Of a stretch of DNA of 64,000 bases, positions 1 through 7,134 are shown piece by piece. The position numbers were made by a program, and so were the translations under genes. Source of the DNA: an uncultured Eubacteriales bacterium. GTDB lineage: Bacteria; Bacillota; Clostridia; Oscillospirales; Oscillospiraceae. Numbering within the stretch: the stretch's first letter is position 1; each line of letters begins with the position of its first letter. The DNA lies in the NCBI GenBank assembly GCA_900317905.1, contig ONIN01000007.1, positions 19,671 to 83,670 of the forward strand, in the 5' to 3' direction. Under the pieces are notes generated by a model, which saw only the letters and a list, made by a program, of their open reading frames with translations, was not told the origin of the DNA and ran no database searches.

Positions 1-134
1 CTAAGAATACCCCTTAGACGATTTTACTTGTTTGCATTATGCTATGTAGAATTATGAAAAATAGTAGAAATATCAATGGAAAACAAGACGTTAGATTATA
101 CTCAAAATAACTTAACTTCATAGGTTATGGAAAA
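1..134. other. AT-rich end of a probable integrated element
   Basis: No gene is visible in these bases. They are far richer in A and T than the rest of the window and run directly into a tRNA-Ser 3' end that lacks its 5' half. I infer that this is the terminal segment of an integrative element lying mostly to the left of the window. Confidence 0.45.
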
Positions 135-157
135 TTCAAATCCCTCCTTCTCCGCCA
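135..157 (+). other. tRNA-Ser 3'-end remnant, probable att site
   Basis: The 23 bases have exact tRNA 3' geometry: T-loop TTCAAAT, T-stem strand CCCTC, acceptor strand CTTCTCC, discriminator G, then CCA. The acceptor strand and G73 fit tRNA-Ser. The upstream T-stem partner GAGGG is missing and no tRNA body precedes it, so this is not a functional tRNA. Such truncated ends mark attachment sites of integrases that use tRNA genes. Confidence 0.6.
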
Positions 158-161
158 CCTC

Positions 162-190
162 GGAGTGAGCAAAATGCTCACTCCGTTTTT
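162..190 (+). terminator. Rho-independent terminator after the tRNA-Ser remnant
   Basis: A GGAGTGAGC/GCTCACTCC hairpin with a 5-nt loop is followed by GTTTTT. It is probably the original terminator of the disrupted tRNA gene. Confidence 0.75.
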
Positions 191-202
191 ATATTTCCAT
201 GA

Positions 203-234
203 AAAAACCTGCCGACCAAAGTCGGCAGGTTTTG
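203..234 (-). terminator. Terminator of the 262-1053 lipoprotein gene
   Basis: The stem AAAACCTGCCGAC/GTCGGCAGGTTTT has a 4-nt loop. T-runs on both sides mean it can stop transcription in either direction. Confidence 0.75.
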
Positions 235-261
235 GATAGGTTTTGGATTGTTATGGATTCT

Positions 262-1053
262 TCAGGGCAGGGTGCTGAGGGACATGAGGCCAAGCACCTG
301 GGTGTTGTTCTGGTAGCTTTCGGCGATCTCCCACAGGTCGTCGGGGGTGATGTCCATCAGCTCGGCCTGGGCCTTGTCATAGACGCCTGTGGTGTTGTGA
401 TACACGCCGATGTCCTCGTAGTTGCCTTCGGTCTTCTCATAGGTGAAGTAGAAGTCCTTGGGCTCCAGCTTGCTGCCGTCGGCGGAGATGGCGTAGTCGC
501 CGAAGACCGCGTAGGCCGCGCCGTTGGACCCGGTGTTATAGAAGGTGCCGTCCTGGAGCAGGAACCAGGCGTTGCGGGCCCAGCCCTCGGTCACCAGCTG
601 CACCGCGCCGTCCTTCACGGTGTAGAGGGCGAAGATGTTGGAAACGGTGTCCTCAGAGACTTCCACTGGGGTGCCGATGAGCAGCTCCAGCTGGCCGTCA
701 CCGCTGAGATCCTTCATCAGATAGCCGATCTGGTCCAGCAGCACTTCCGGCTCCTCGTAGATCATCATTTCCCGAATGCCGGTGTAGCCCTCGGGGATCT
801 CCTCGGGGGTATCGCCCTGCCGGATGTAATCGCGGATCTCCATCAGCTTCTGTTCGTAAAGCTTCACCACTTCCTCCTCCGGCATGGCGCTCTCGGCGGC
901 AGGAGTCTCGGCGGCAGGGGTCTCGGTGGGAGCGACGGTCTCAGGGGCTTCGGTCTCAGCCGCCTCGGAGCCGGCGGGCTGGGCCGCGTGGCTGCAGGCG
1001 CCCAGCATCAGAACCAGCGCCAGAACCACGGCGATCCAAAGATTCTTTTTCAT
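262..1053 (-). CDS. Lipoprotein of unknown function
   Basis: The product has a type II signal peptide with lipobox LGAC, followed by a low-complexity linker rich in Ala, Glu, Pro and Thr (about residues 20-55). The globular part contains DLSGDGQLELLIG, like the Asp-rich loops of FG-GAP/VCBS-type repeats that can bind calcium. It should be anchored on the outer face of the membrane. The start is the ATG at 1053, 7 nt from a GGAGG. An ATG at 1059 lies almost against that site and is less likely. The gene is divergent from nfo. I do not recognise a specific family. Confidence 0.75.
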   Translation of the reverse strand: MKKNLWIAVVLALVLMLGACSHAAQPAGSEAAETEAPETVAPTETPAAETPAAESAMPEEEVVKLYEQKLMEIRDYIRQGDTPEEIPEGYTGIREMMIYEEPEVLLDQIGYLMKDLSGDGQLELLIGTPVEVSEDTVSNIFALYTVKDGAVQLVTEGWARNAWFLLQDGTFYNTGSNGAAYAVFGDYAISADGSKLEPKDFYFTYEKTEGNYEDIGVYHNTTGVYDKAQAELMDITPDDLWEIAESYQNNTQVLGLMSLSTLP

Positions 1054-1154
1054 GTTCATTCCTCCATTGGTTGCATTCCGGTTGCCCGGTAACAATTTAT
1101 TTTAACACAGATCCCGGCGGTTTACCAGACTTTCCTGACGGGTTTCGCCGGTTC

Positions 1155-1184
1155 TTGACATTGGACGCGGAAAGCCGTTACAAT
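1155..1184 (+). promoter_or_regulatory. Promoter of nfo
   Basis: TTGACA (1155-1160) and TACAAT (1179-1184) are separated by 18 bp. The start codon follows 31 nt later. Confidence 0.65.
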
Positions 1185-1215
1185 GTTCCTGTCTTTTTTG
1201 AAAAGAGGGAAAAAT

Positions 1216-2043
1216 ATGATCTACATCGGCTGTCATCTTTCGGTGACCAACGGCTACGCCGCCATGGGCGAGACCATGGTGGGCTTCGGCGGCAACACCT
1301 TCGCCTTTTTCACCAGAAACCCCAGAGGGGGAAAATCCAAAGACCTGCTGCCCGAGGACGCGGCGGCGCTGCTGGAATTGCTGGATCGGGAGCAGTTCGG
1401 CCCGCTGGTGGCCCACGGGAGCTACACCATGAATCTCTGCGCCGCGAAGCCGGAGACCCGCGCCAATGGGCTTGAAATGCTGCAGAAGGATCTGCAGCGG
1501 ATGGAGGCCCTGCCCGGAAACTATTACAACTTCCACCCTGGCTCCCACGTGGGTCAGGGCGCGGAGACCGGGATCGAATTGATCGCCGAGGCTCTGAACC
1601 AGAATCTGTGGCCGGAGATGCAGACCACCGTGCTGCTGGAGACCATGGCCGGCAAGGGCTCCGAGATGGGCGGCACCTTCGCGGAGCTGCGGGAGATCAT
1701 CGACCGGGTGGACTGCCGGGCGCATCTGGGCGTCTGTCTCGACACCTGCCACGTCTGGGACGCGGGCTACGATCTGGTGAACGACCTCGACGGTGTGCTG
1801 ACGGAATTCGACCGGGTGGTGGGGCTGGAGCGCCTCCACGCGATTCATCTGAACGACAGCAAGAACCCGCTGGGCTCCCACAAGGACCGCCACGAGAAGC
1901 TGGGATTGGGGCATCTGGGAGAGGATGCGCTGAAGCGGATCGTGACCCACCCGGCGCTCCAGTCAAAACCCTTCATTCTGGAGACCCCCAACGATGACGC
2001 GGGGTACATCAAAGAGATCCGCATGGTGCAGGAGTGGATGTAA
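1216..2043 (+). CDS. nfo: Deoxyribonuclease IV (AP endonuclease, Nfo family)
   Basis: This is an endonuclease IV of base-excision repair, which cuts 5' of abasic sites. The 275-residue TIM-barrel protein begins MIYIGCHLSV, with the family's N-terminal GxHxS-type strand. It carries the metal-site motifs FHPGSH, LETMAG, CLDTCHVWDAGYD, HLNDSKNPLGSHKDRH and a closing FILETP. These supply the His, Asp and Glu ligands of the three-zinc centre. Length is normal. The start is the ATG at 1216 behind GAGGGA, because the in-frame ATG at 1183 has no ribosome site. It is a single gene with its own promoter and terminator. Confidence 0.93.
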   Translation: MIYIGCHLSVTNGYAAMGETMVGFGGNTFAFFTRNPRGGKSKDLLPEDAAALLELLDREQFGPLVAHGSYTMNLCAAKPETRANGLEMLQKDLQRMEALPGNYYNFHPGSHVGQGAETGIELIAEALNQNLWPEMQTTVLLETMAGKGSEMGGTFAELREIIDRVDCRAHLGVCLDTCHVWDAGYDLVNDLDGVLTEFDRVVGLERLHAIHLNDSKNPLGSHKDRHEKLGLGHLGEDALKRIVTHPALQSKPFILETPNDDAGYIKEIRMVQEWM

Positions 2044-2049
2044 AAAACA

Positions 2050-2081
2050 GCACAGAGCGAACTGCTCTGTGCCGTTTTTTA
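2050..2081. terminator. Bidirectional terminator between nfo and the zinc-binding lipoprotein gene
   Basis: The GCACAGAGC/GCTCTGTGC hairpin has T-runs on both strands and serves two convergent genes. Confidence 0.8.
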
Positions 2082-3047
2082 TTGTAAGGCCTGTTTGAGG
2101 ATGTCGAGGTTCTTTTCCATGATGCCGAGATAGGTGGCGCCGTCGTTGGCATCCCTGCCGGTGATGCCCTGCATGGAGTCCATGGTGAGGATCAATTGAT
2201 CCCGGGACTTCGTGTTCTCCACGATGGTCTGGGCGATCCGGCCGTCGCTGTTTTCGATGGTCAGCACCGCGGGGAGCTCCAGCTCGTCCACCTTGTTTGC
2301 CAGAAAGACCACGGTCTCGAAGCTGGCCTCGGTCTCGGCACTGCAGCCGGAGAAGGCGGCATAGTAGTTGAGACCGTAATCCTCCGTCAGATAACGAAAC
2401 GGGAACCGATCCCCGAAGAGCAGGGTGTCCTTCTCCCCTGCCGCCACGGCGCTGGAATAGGCCGCATCCAGATCCGCGAGTTGGTTTACATAATTTTCAG
2501 AATTGGCGGCGTAGGTTTCGGCGTTCTCCGGATCCACTTCTGCCATGGCGTCGGCGATGGCCTGCACCAGCTTCTCGGCGTTTTTCAGGGAGAGCCAGAT
2601 GTGCTCGTCGTATTCGATCTCGTCGGCATCTTCCTCCGCTTCCCCCTCCATGCCCTCGACCAGCTCCTCTTCGGCCAGATCCTCGCCCAGCACGTCCATG
2701 AGGTTCAGGGCGATCATGTTGGGGTTCGCAGCCTCACTGAGGGCGTCCTCGGCCCATTCATCCGACTCACCGCCCACATAGATGAAGAGGTCGCAGGTGG
2801 CCAGCTTCAAGAGATCCGCCGCCGTGGGCTGGTAGCTGTGGAGATCCACCCCGGTGGAAAGCAGGAAGGTCAGCTCCGCCTCGGAGTCCTCCCCCAGCAC
2901 CTGCCTGGTCCAGTCGTAGATCGGGAAGATGGTGGTCACAACTCTGACCGTGCCGTCATCCGCCAGAGAAGCAACATTCCCCGCACCGCAGGCAGTCAGC
3001 GAGACTGCCATGGTCAGCACGAGGAATAGTAATAATATACGCTTCAT
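2079..3047 (-). CDS. Metal (zinc-type) ABC transporter substrate-binding lipoprotein
   Basis: The protein belongs to the ZnuA/AdcA cluster A-I binding-protein family: signal peptide, lipobox LTAC, then RVVTTIFPIYDW. Likely metal ligands are His in VDLHSYQPT, His in EYDEHIWLS, and acidic residues near the C-terminus. An acidic stretch lies just before the second His, where ZnuA proteins have their metal-collecting loop. The motif normally written FHDAF reads FGDRF, so the third classic His is a Gly. No permease or ATPase gene is adjacent. A Fur/Zur-like palindrome overlaps the promoter, which suggests metal repression. Zinc is likely but manganese is not excluded. Confidence 0.85.
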   Translation of the reverse strand: MKRILLLFLVLTMAVSLTACGAGNVASLADDGTVRVVTTIFPIYDWTRQVLGEDSEAELTFLLSTGVDLHSYQPTAADLLKLATCDLFIYVGGESDEWAEDALSEAANPNMIALNLMDVLGEDLAEEELVEGMEGEAEEDADEIEYDEHIWLSLKNAEKLVQAIADAMAEVDPENAETYAANSENYVNQLADLDAAYSSAVAAGEKDTLLFGDRFPFRYLTEDYGLNYYAAFSGCSAETEASFETVVFLANKVDELELPAVLTIENSDGRIAQTIVENTKSRDQLILTMDSMQGITGRDANDGATYLGIMEKNLDILKQALQ

Positions 3048-3060
3048 ACCGCGCCTCCAA

Positions 3061-3079
3061 ATTGAAATTCATTTTCAAT
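3061..3079. promoter_or_regulatory. Fur/Zur-like operator
   Basis: ATTGAAA-TTCAT-TTTCAAT is a perfect 7-5-7 inverted repeat of 19 bp, the size of a Fur-family box. It sits at the expected transcription start just downstream of the promoter, where binding would block transcription. Confidence 0.6.
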
Positions 3080-3084
3080 TTTGG

Positions 3085-3112
3085 ATTATAGCACGGAAAT
3101 CGGAAAAGTCAA
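3085..3112 (-). promoter_or_regulatory. Promoter of the metal-binding lipoprotein gene
   Basis: TTGACT (3112-3107) and TATAAT (3090-3085) are separated by 16 bp on the minus strand. Confidence 0.7.
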
Positions 3113-3118
3113 TAAGGT

Positions 3119-3598
3119 TCAGCCGATGCTGTAGTCACCCCGAAGCATCACAGCGGCGCTGCCGGAGGCGGACACTGCCGCGCCGTCGGTGCGGGTGAGA
3201 TAGAGGTGGTTTGCCACCAGCGCGTCGCCGATCTGCAGTTCGGTACCGTCGGTGACGTCGGAGAGCACCGACGCCGCCTTGGCGCTGCCGCTACGGAAAA
3301 GCACCTCCGTCCCCGCCTTGCAGGTGAGGGTCTGGCCGTCATAGAGCTCCGCGCTGACGTAGTCCCCGGTGACGGCGGCCACATCCGAATTGACCGTGGA
3401 TTTCAGCTCCTCCACCGCGGCGTCGGCCTTCACGGCGTAGGCGTCCGCCAGCTCCGGCTCCTTCACGTCGGTGAGATAGCTCAGGGTGATCAGCGGATCC
3501 GCCTGGGTGCCGTAGCGCACGGCGGCATAGACCCCGCCGGCGCCCAGAACGGCCACCAGAAGCAGGATCATCAGGGTTCGGAAGGTACGGTTTTTCAT
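3119..3598 (-). CDS. Membrane-anchored or secreted protein of unknown function
   Basis: The 159-residue protein has one N-terminal hydrophobic segment (about residues 7-27) and a roughly 130-residue extracytoplasmic part rich in Ala, Asp, Thr and Val with no Cys pattern I recognise. The C-terminal half has alternating hydrophobic residues typical of beta structure. The start ATG follows AAGGAG. The gene begins 10 nt after mazF stops, so it is probably the last gene of the nnrD-alr-mazF transcript. No function can be assigned. Confidence 0.65.
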   Translation of the reverse strand: MKNRTFRTLMILLLVAVLGAGGVYAAVRYGTQADPLITLSYLTDVKEPELADAYAVKADAAVEELKSTVNSDVAAVTGDYVSAELYDGQTLTCKAGTEVLFRSGSAKAASVLSDVTDGTELQIGDALVANHLYLTRTDGAAVSASGSAAVMLRGDYSIG

Positions 3599-3608
3599 AG
3601 TCTCTCCT

Positions 3609-3968
3609 TTACTGCGGGAGCCCGAAGCTCGCCGCGATGGCGCCGTTGACTCTGGCCATGCTGCCGTCGTCCAGGCGGCCCATCCGCTCTCTGAGACGGG
3701 TTTTGTCGATGGTGCGGATCTGCTCCAGCAAAACGATGCTGTCCCGACTGAGCCCGCAGCTGCGGCCGGTGATGTTGATGTGGGTCGGCAGCGGGGTCTT
3801 GCCGGTTTTCGATGTGATGGCGGCGGCGATGACCGTGGGGCTGTGGCGGTTTCCGGCGTCGTTCTGGATGATCAGCACCGGCCGCATGCCCCCCTGCTCG
3901 CTGCCCACCACGGGGCTGAGATCGGCGAAAAAGATGTCGCCGCGTCTGACGGAATGCTCCATTTGCAT
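3609..3968 (-). CDS. mazF: MazF/PemK (NdoA)-family endoribonuclease toxin
   Basis: The 119-residue protein matches Firmicutes NdoA/MazF: VRRGDIFFADLSPVVGSEQGG, RPVLIIQND, and SPTVIAAAITSK, which holds the catalytic Thr/Ser region. In the family it cleaves mRNA at short specific sites. It lies just downstream of alr, as ndoA does in Bacillus. In Bacillus the antitoxin gene ndoAI sits between the two. Here only 59 bp separate them, too short for an antitoxin. The start is the ATG at 3968, 7 nt after GGAGGG. Any antitoxin must be encoded elsewhere or be absent. Confidence 0.88.
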   Translation of the reverse strand: MQMEHSVRRGDIFFADLSPVVGSEQGGMRPVLIIQNDAGNRHSPTVIAAAITSKTGKTPLPTHINITGRSCGLSRDSIVLLEQIRTIDKTRLRERMGRLDDGSMARVNGAIAASFGLPQ

Positions 3969-3984
3969 ATTGGTTCCCTCCGAT

Positions 3985-4008
3985 GTAAGAATCTGCTTTC
4001 ATTCTTAC
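3985..4008 (-). promoter_or_regulatory. Hairpin before the mazF ribosome-binding site
   Basis: GTAAGAAT and ATTCTTAC form a perfect 8-bp stem with an 8-nt loop in the alr-mazF gap. It ends 4 nt before the GGAGGG of mazF and has no T-run. It could modulate mazF translation or mark mRNA processing. Confidence 0.4.
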
Positions 4009-4027
4009 CCCGTAAGGGATTTTTTAT

Positions 4028-5143
4028 TCAGTCCACGTAGACTCTCGGTACACGCTGGCTCACGGCGCACAGGAGCTCATAGCTGATGGTGCCGGCTTTG
4101 GCGGCCTGCTCGGTGGCGGTGGGCTCCTTGCCGAAGACGGTGGCCACGTCGCCCACCTTCACCTCCGGCAGGTCGGTGACGTCGATCATGCACATGTCCA
4201 TGCAGATTCGGCCCACCTGTCTGGCCCGCTTGCCGCGGATCATCACGTCGATCTTGCCGGAAAGCTCTCTTAACAGGCCGTCGGCATAGCCCACCGGGAT
4301 CACGGCCAGGCGCATCTCCCGGTCACAGGTGAAGGTGCGGCCGTAGCTGATGGTATCGCCCTTGTGGTGGTAGGTGATCTCGCAGACCCGGCTTTTGAGC
4401 TGCATGGCGGGTTTTAACTCAAAACCGTTGGTGTTCTCTCCGGGATACTGCCCGTAGAGCAGCAGACCCGGGCGCACCATGTCCAGATGCATCTTGGGAT
4501 AGTTTATCACAGCGCCGCTGTTGGCGCAATGGCGAAGCTGTAATTTCTTTCCGCTCCGCTCCTCCAGCGCGTCGCAGACCTGCATGAAGCGGTCGAACTG
4601 CAGATCGTTGAAGGGATCCCCCGGCTCGTCCGCCACGGCCATGTGGGTGAAGGCGCCGGTGACGTCCAGATTCGGCAGCTGCATGGACGCCAGAAGATCG
4701 TCGATCTCATTGGGATCGGTGGCCTCGAAGCCGGTGCGGCCCATGCCGGTCTCCAGCTTCAGATGGGCCTTGAGCTTCAGGCCGGTGCCGGCCAGATGCC
4801 GGTTCAGCCGCTCGGCGTAGTCCAGAGAACTGATGGCCTGGGTCACGTCCAGCTCCGCCAGATCCACCGCGATGTTGGCGGGCTGGGGGCTCAAGATCAG
4901 CATCTCCGTGCGCACACCGGCGGCGCGGAGCTCCTCGGCCTCGTCGTAGTTGTTCACTGCCACCCAGTGGCAGCCCACCTGCTGCAGCAGCTGCGCCACA
5001 CGCACCGCGCCGTGGCCGTAGCCGTTGGCCTTGCAGATGCCCAGCACCTCGCAGTTTTCCGGCAGGTGGCGGCAGATCTCTTTGTAGTTGTGCTCCAGGG
5101 TGCTGAGGCTCACCTCAACCCAGGTTCGGATCGTTCGATTCAT
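4028..5143 (-). CDS. alr: Alanine racemase
   Basis: This PLP enzyme interconverts L- and D-alanine for peptidoglycan. The PLP lysine is in CKANGYGHGA near the N-terminus. The second catalytic base, Tyr, lies in ISYGRTF. LKLETGMGRTGF and RICMDMCMIDVTD are family signatures. Length is about 371 residues, normal for Alr. Two adjacent ATGs (5146 and 5143) follow AGAGGA; the second has better spacing. The start overlaps the upstream lipoprotein gene by about 29 nt, so translation is probably coupled. Gene order nnrD, LolA-like lipoprotein, alr, mazF resembles the Bacillus ydcC-alr-ndoA region. Confidence 0.95.
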   Translation of the reverse strand: MNRTIRTWVEVSLSTLEHNYKEICRHLPENCEVLGICKANGYGHGAVRVAQLLQQVGCHWVAVNNYDEAEELRAAGVRTEMLILSPQPANIAVDLAELDVTQAISSLDYAERLNRHLAGTGLKLKAHLKLETGMGRTGFEATDPNEIDDLLASMQLPNLDVTGAFTHMAVADEPGDPFNDLQFDRFMQVCDALEERSGKKLQLRHCANSGAVINYPKMHLDMVRPGLLLYGQYPGENTNGFELKPAMQLKSRVCEITYHHKGDTISYGRTFTCDREMRLAVIPVGYADGLLRELSGKIDVMIRGKRARQVGRICMDMCMIDVTDLPEVKVGDVATVFGKEPTATEQAAKAGTISYELLCAVSQRVPRVYVD

Positions 5144-5699
5144 CATCAGTTCCTCTTTTCGTGTTCCAGGAATGGATCTGGCAGCGGAGGGCCGCGGCAT
5201 CGTCGAAGATGATCTCCGCAGCCACGGGGGTTCCGTCGGGATCCAGATACAAGCGTATGGCCTCGTCGTCCTCCGGGATCAGCTGGACGACGATGGTGTC
5301 GCCCTCTCTCCAGATCAGATCCAGGTGTCCCTCCCGGATGGCGGAGAGCACCTGCCGCAGGGCAGTGAGGGGCGCGCGGCGATTTTCGTTCAAGGGCGCC
5401 GGCAGGATCACGCCGTCGTACTCCAGGGTGGTCTGGTCAGCGTCGATATGCGCCTTGACGCCGGATAACAGCTCCGGTTCCGTCACGGACATCTCGCAGC
5501 CGGACGCGGTTTCAGCAAAATCATAAGTAAAGGTCTCGGCGGTGTCAGTGCCCAGGACGGTGACCGTGGCGCTGGCCGAGATTTCCGAGGTCTGCACGGT
5601 CTGGCGCAGGGCCTCGAAGGCTGCCTCCGCTCCCCCGTCGGCGCAGGCCGTCAGCAGGAGCAGCAGGGTTATCATCTGTGCAGCGATGGTTCGCCGCAT
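5115..5699 (-). CDS. LolA-like lipoprotein (YdcC-type)
   Basis: The 194-residue lipoprotein has lipobox LTAC. The mature part has alternating strands (ATVTVLGTDTAETFTYDF, GCEMSVTEP, TTLEYDGVIL and a final VAAEIIFDD) as in LolA-fold proteins. The corresponding Bacillus gene ydcC, also just upstream of alr, encodes a lipoprotein of this type. The role is unknown in Firmicutes. Its 3' end overlaps the alr start. Assignment rests on position plus secondary-structure pattern rather than a strong motif. Confidence 0.65.
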   Translation of the reverse strand: MRRTIAAQMITLLLLLTACADGGAEAAFEALRQTVQTSEISASATVTVLGTDTAETFTYDFAETASGCEMSVTEPELLSGVKAHIDADQTTLEYDGVILPAPLNENRRAPLTALRQVLSAIREGHLDLIWREGDTIVVQLIPEDDEAIRLYLDPDGTPVAAEIIFDDAAALRCQIHSWNTKRGTDDESNDPNLG

Positions 5700-5708
5700 A
5701 GAGCCTCC

Positions 5709-6542
5709 TTAATGGATCATAGGTTTGGTGACCTCCGGGATCAGGTCGATCAGGTCGCCGGGGGTCATGGAATACTCTCCGAATCGTTCGGCGCAGAGGT
5801 CTCCGGCCTTCCCGTGAACCCAGACCGCCGTCTCCACCGGGCGCTGTATTTGCTTCTGACAGAGGAAGCCGCCCAGGATTCCCGCCAGCACGTCGCCGCT
5901 GCCGCCCTTGGCCATGCCGGGGTTGCCGACTCGCAGCAGCTTGGAACTGCCGTCGGGAAAGGCGATGACCGTCTCGGGGCCTTTGCGCACCACGGTGCAG
6001 CGGTATTTTTCAGAGAAAGCTGCGGTCTCTTCCACACGGTCGGAAAGCCGCTCCGGCTGGAATCTCGCAAACTCCCCCTCGTGGGGCGTCAGGATCAGCG
6101 GGGCTCCGGCTTCCAAAAGGACTTCCGGCTGCTTGGCCGCGGCGTAGAGGCCGTCGGCGTCCAGCACCATGGGGATCGGGGTCTCCCGGATCAGGGTCTG
6201 CACCAGCCTGGTCAGATCGTCGCTTCTTCCGAGGCCCGGCCCCAGGACGCAGACGTCGCTTCGCTCCAGCCGCTCCAGAATCGGATCGAGCGCTTCCAGA
6301 GAGAGCTTTCCATCCTGATCCGGCAGCGGGAACGGCATGGCGGCTTCCTGCTTCACGGCACAGATCTCGTAGATCGCCTTCGGCACCCCGAGACTCACCA
6401 GGCCGGCGCCGGCTCTGACTGCAGCCTGTGCGCAGAGATTCGGCGCGCCGGTATAGCCCACGCAGCCGCCGAGAATCAGGAGTCTGCCGTAGTCGCCCTT
6501 GTGGGTGTTCCGCGCCCGCCTCGGCAGGGTATAGGACTCCAT
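5709..6542 (-). CDS. nnrD: ADP/ATP-dependent NAD(P)H-hydrate dehydratase
   Basis: This YjeF C-terminal (ribokinase-like) enzyme repairs damaged NAD(P)H hydrates. Motifs include KGDYGRLLILGG, GAGLVSLGVP, VLGPGLGR, LDADGLYA, LTPHEGEFARF, VVRKGPETVI and the catalytic NPGMAKGGSGDVLAGILGG. Length of 277 residues is that of a free-standing dehydratase; the epimerase domain (NnrE) is not fused. The start is the ATG at 6542 after GGGAGG, since the upstream in-frame ATG has no ribosome site. It is the first gene of the alr operon. Confidence 0.92.
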   Translation of the reverse strand: MESYTLPRRARNTHKGDYGRLLILGGCVGYTGAPNLCAQAAVRAGAGLVSLGVPKAIYEICAVKQEAAMPFPLPDQDGKLSLEALDPILERLERSDVCVLGPGLGRSDDLTRLVQTLIRETPIPMVLDADGLYAAAKQPEVLLEAGAPLILTPHEGEFARFQPERLSDRVEETAAFSEKYRCTVVRKGPETVIAFPDGSSKLLRVGNPGMAKGGSGDVLAGILGGFLCQKQIQRPVETAVWVHGKAGDLCAERFGEYSMTPGDLIDLIPEVTKPMIH

Positions 6543-6572
6543 GACGCACCTCCCGCAATCTAATAATGTGTT

Positions 6573-6601
6573 ATTATACCGCAATCGGGCCCCTGCGTCA
6601 A
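6573..6601 (-). promoter_or_regulatory. Promoter of the nnrD-alr-mazF operon
   Basis: TTGACG (6601-6596) and TATAAT (6578-6573) have exactly 17 bp between them. The nnrD start codon follows 30 nt later. Confidence 0.75.
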
Positions 6602-6699
6602 ATCGTACAGCTCTATTCTATGCGCCCGGTCACTGCATTAGAAACGCAAAACTTGCCGAAAACCATGCAAAAAGTGCGGTGTTGCACGGTTTTTCCCTC

Positions 6700-6728
6700 T
6701 TGCAATTTCAGCGCGGCTGTGCTATAAA
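6700..6728 (+). promoter_or_regulatory. Promoter of the pheST T-box transcript
   Basis: TTGCAA (6700-6705) and TATAAA (6723-6728) are separated by 17 bp, just before the T-box leader. Confidence 0.6.
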
Positions 6729-6734
6729 TAGACT

Positions 6735-6976
6735 GTTACAAATGGAAATCGGCTATGAACGGGAAAATGGCACATCCCCTTCGCTTCAGAGAGAGACGTC
6801 AGCGGCTGAAAGCGTCTCGCGCAAGGCGTGTCTGGTTCGCCCGGGAGCCCCGGTCAATCCCCGGCGGGTCTGCCCGTTACAGCAGTTGAGTGCGATGCGT
6901 CTGCGTCGAAGTCGGGTGGTACCGCGGAAGTGTTTGAGATCCTTTCGTCCCAGTGTTGGGGCGGAGGGTTTTTTAT
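6735..6976 (+). promoter_or_regulatory. T-box riboswitch of pheS-pheT
   Basis: The T-box sequence GGGTGGTACCGCG (6914-6926) is intact, and an AGAGAGA GA-motif lies in stem I near 6788. It is followed by a terminator, TCCTTTCGTCCCA against TGGGGCGGAGGG, then TTTTTT (about 6940-6976). A TTC at 6836-6838 is a candidate Phe specifier. Uncharged tRNA-Phe should favour the antiterminator and switch on pheST. Confidence 0.9.
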
Positions 6977-7012
6977 TTTTGATCAAGATCAAAAATAAGT
7001 AAATTAAAATTC

Positions 7013-7040
7013 ATGGGAGGGGAATCCCATCCCCTCCCAT
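7013..7040. repeat. Palindrome in the pheS leader
   Basis: ATGGGAGGGG and CCCCTCCCAT form a 10-bp stem with an 8-nt loop. A closely similar palindrome lies near 49833-49858, so this is probably a small dispersed repeat rather than part of the T-box. Confidence 0.5.
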
Positions 7041-7134
7041 ACCCTCCCCATAGTAAGTTCAGACTGTCCTTCCTTTTTCAGTCTGTTCGAATAGGATAGT
7101 TTATTTTTTATTTTATTAAGGAGTGTAGAACCGC

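Noticed and set aside
1102-1950. Antisense open frame opposite nfo
   Set aside because: Nfo motifs are unmistakable on the plus strand; the antisense frame has no family features.
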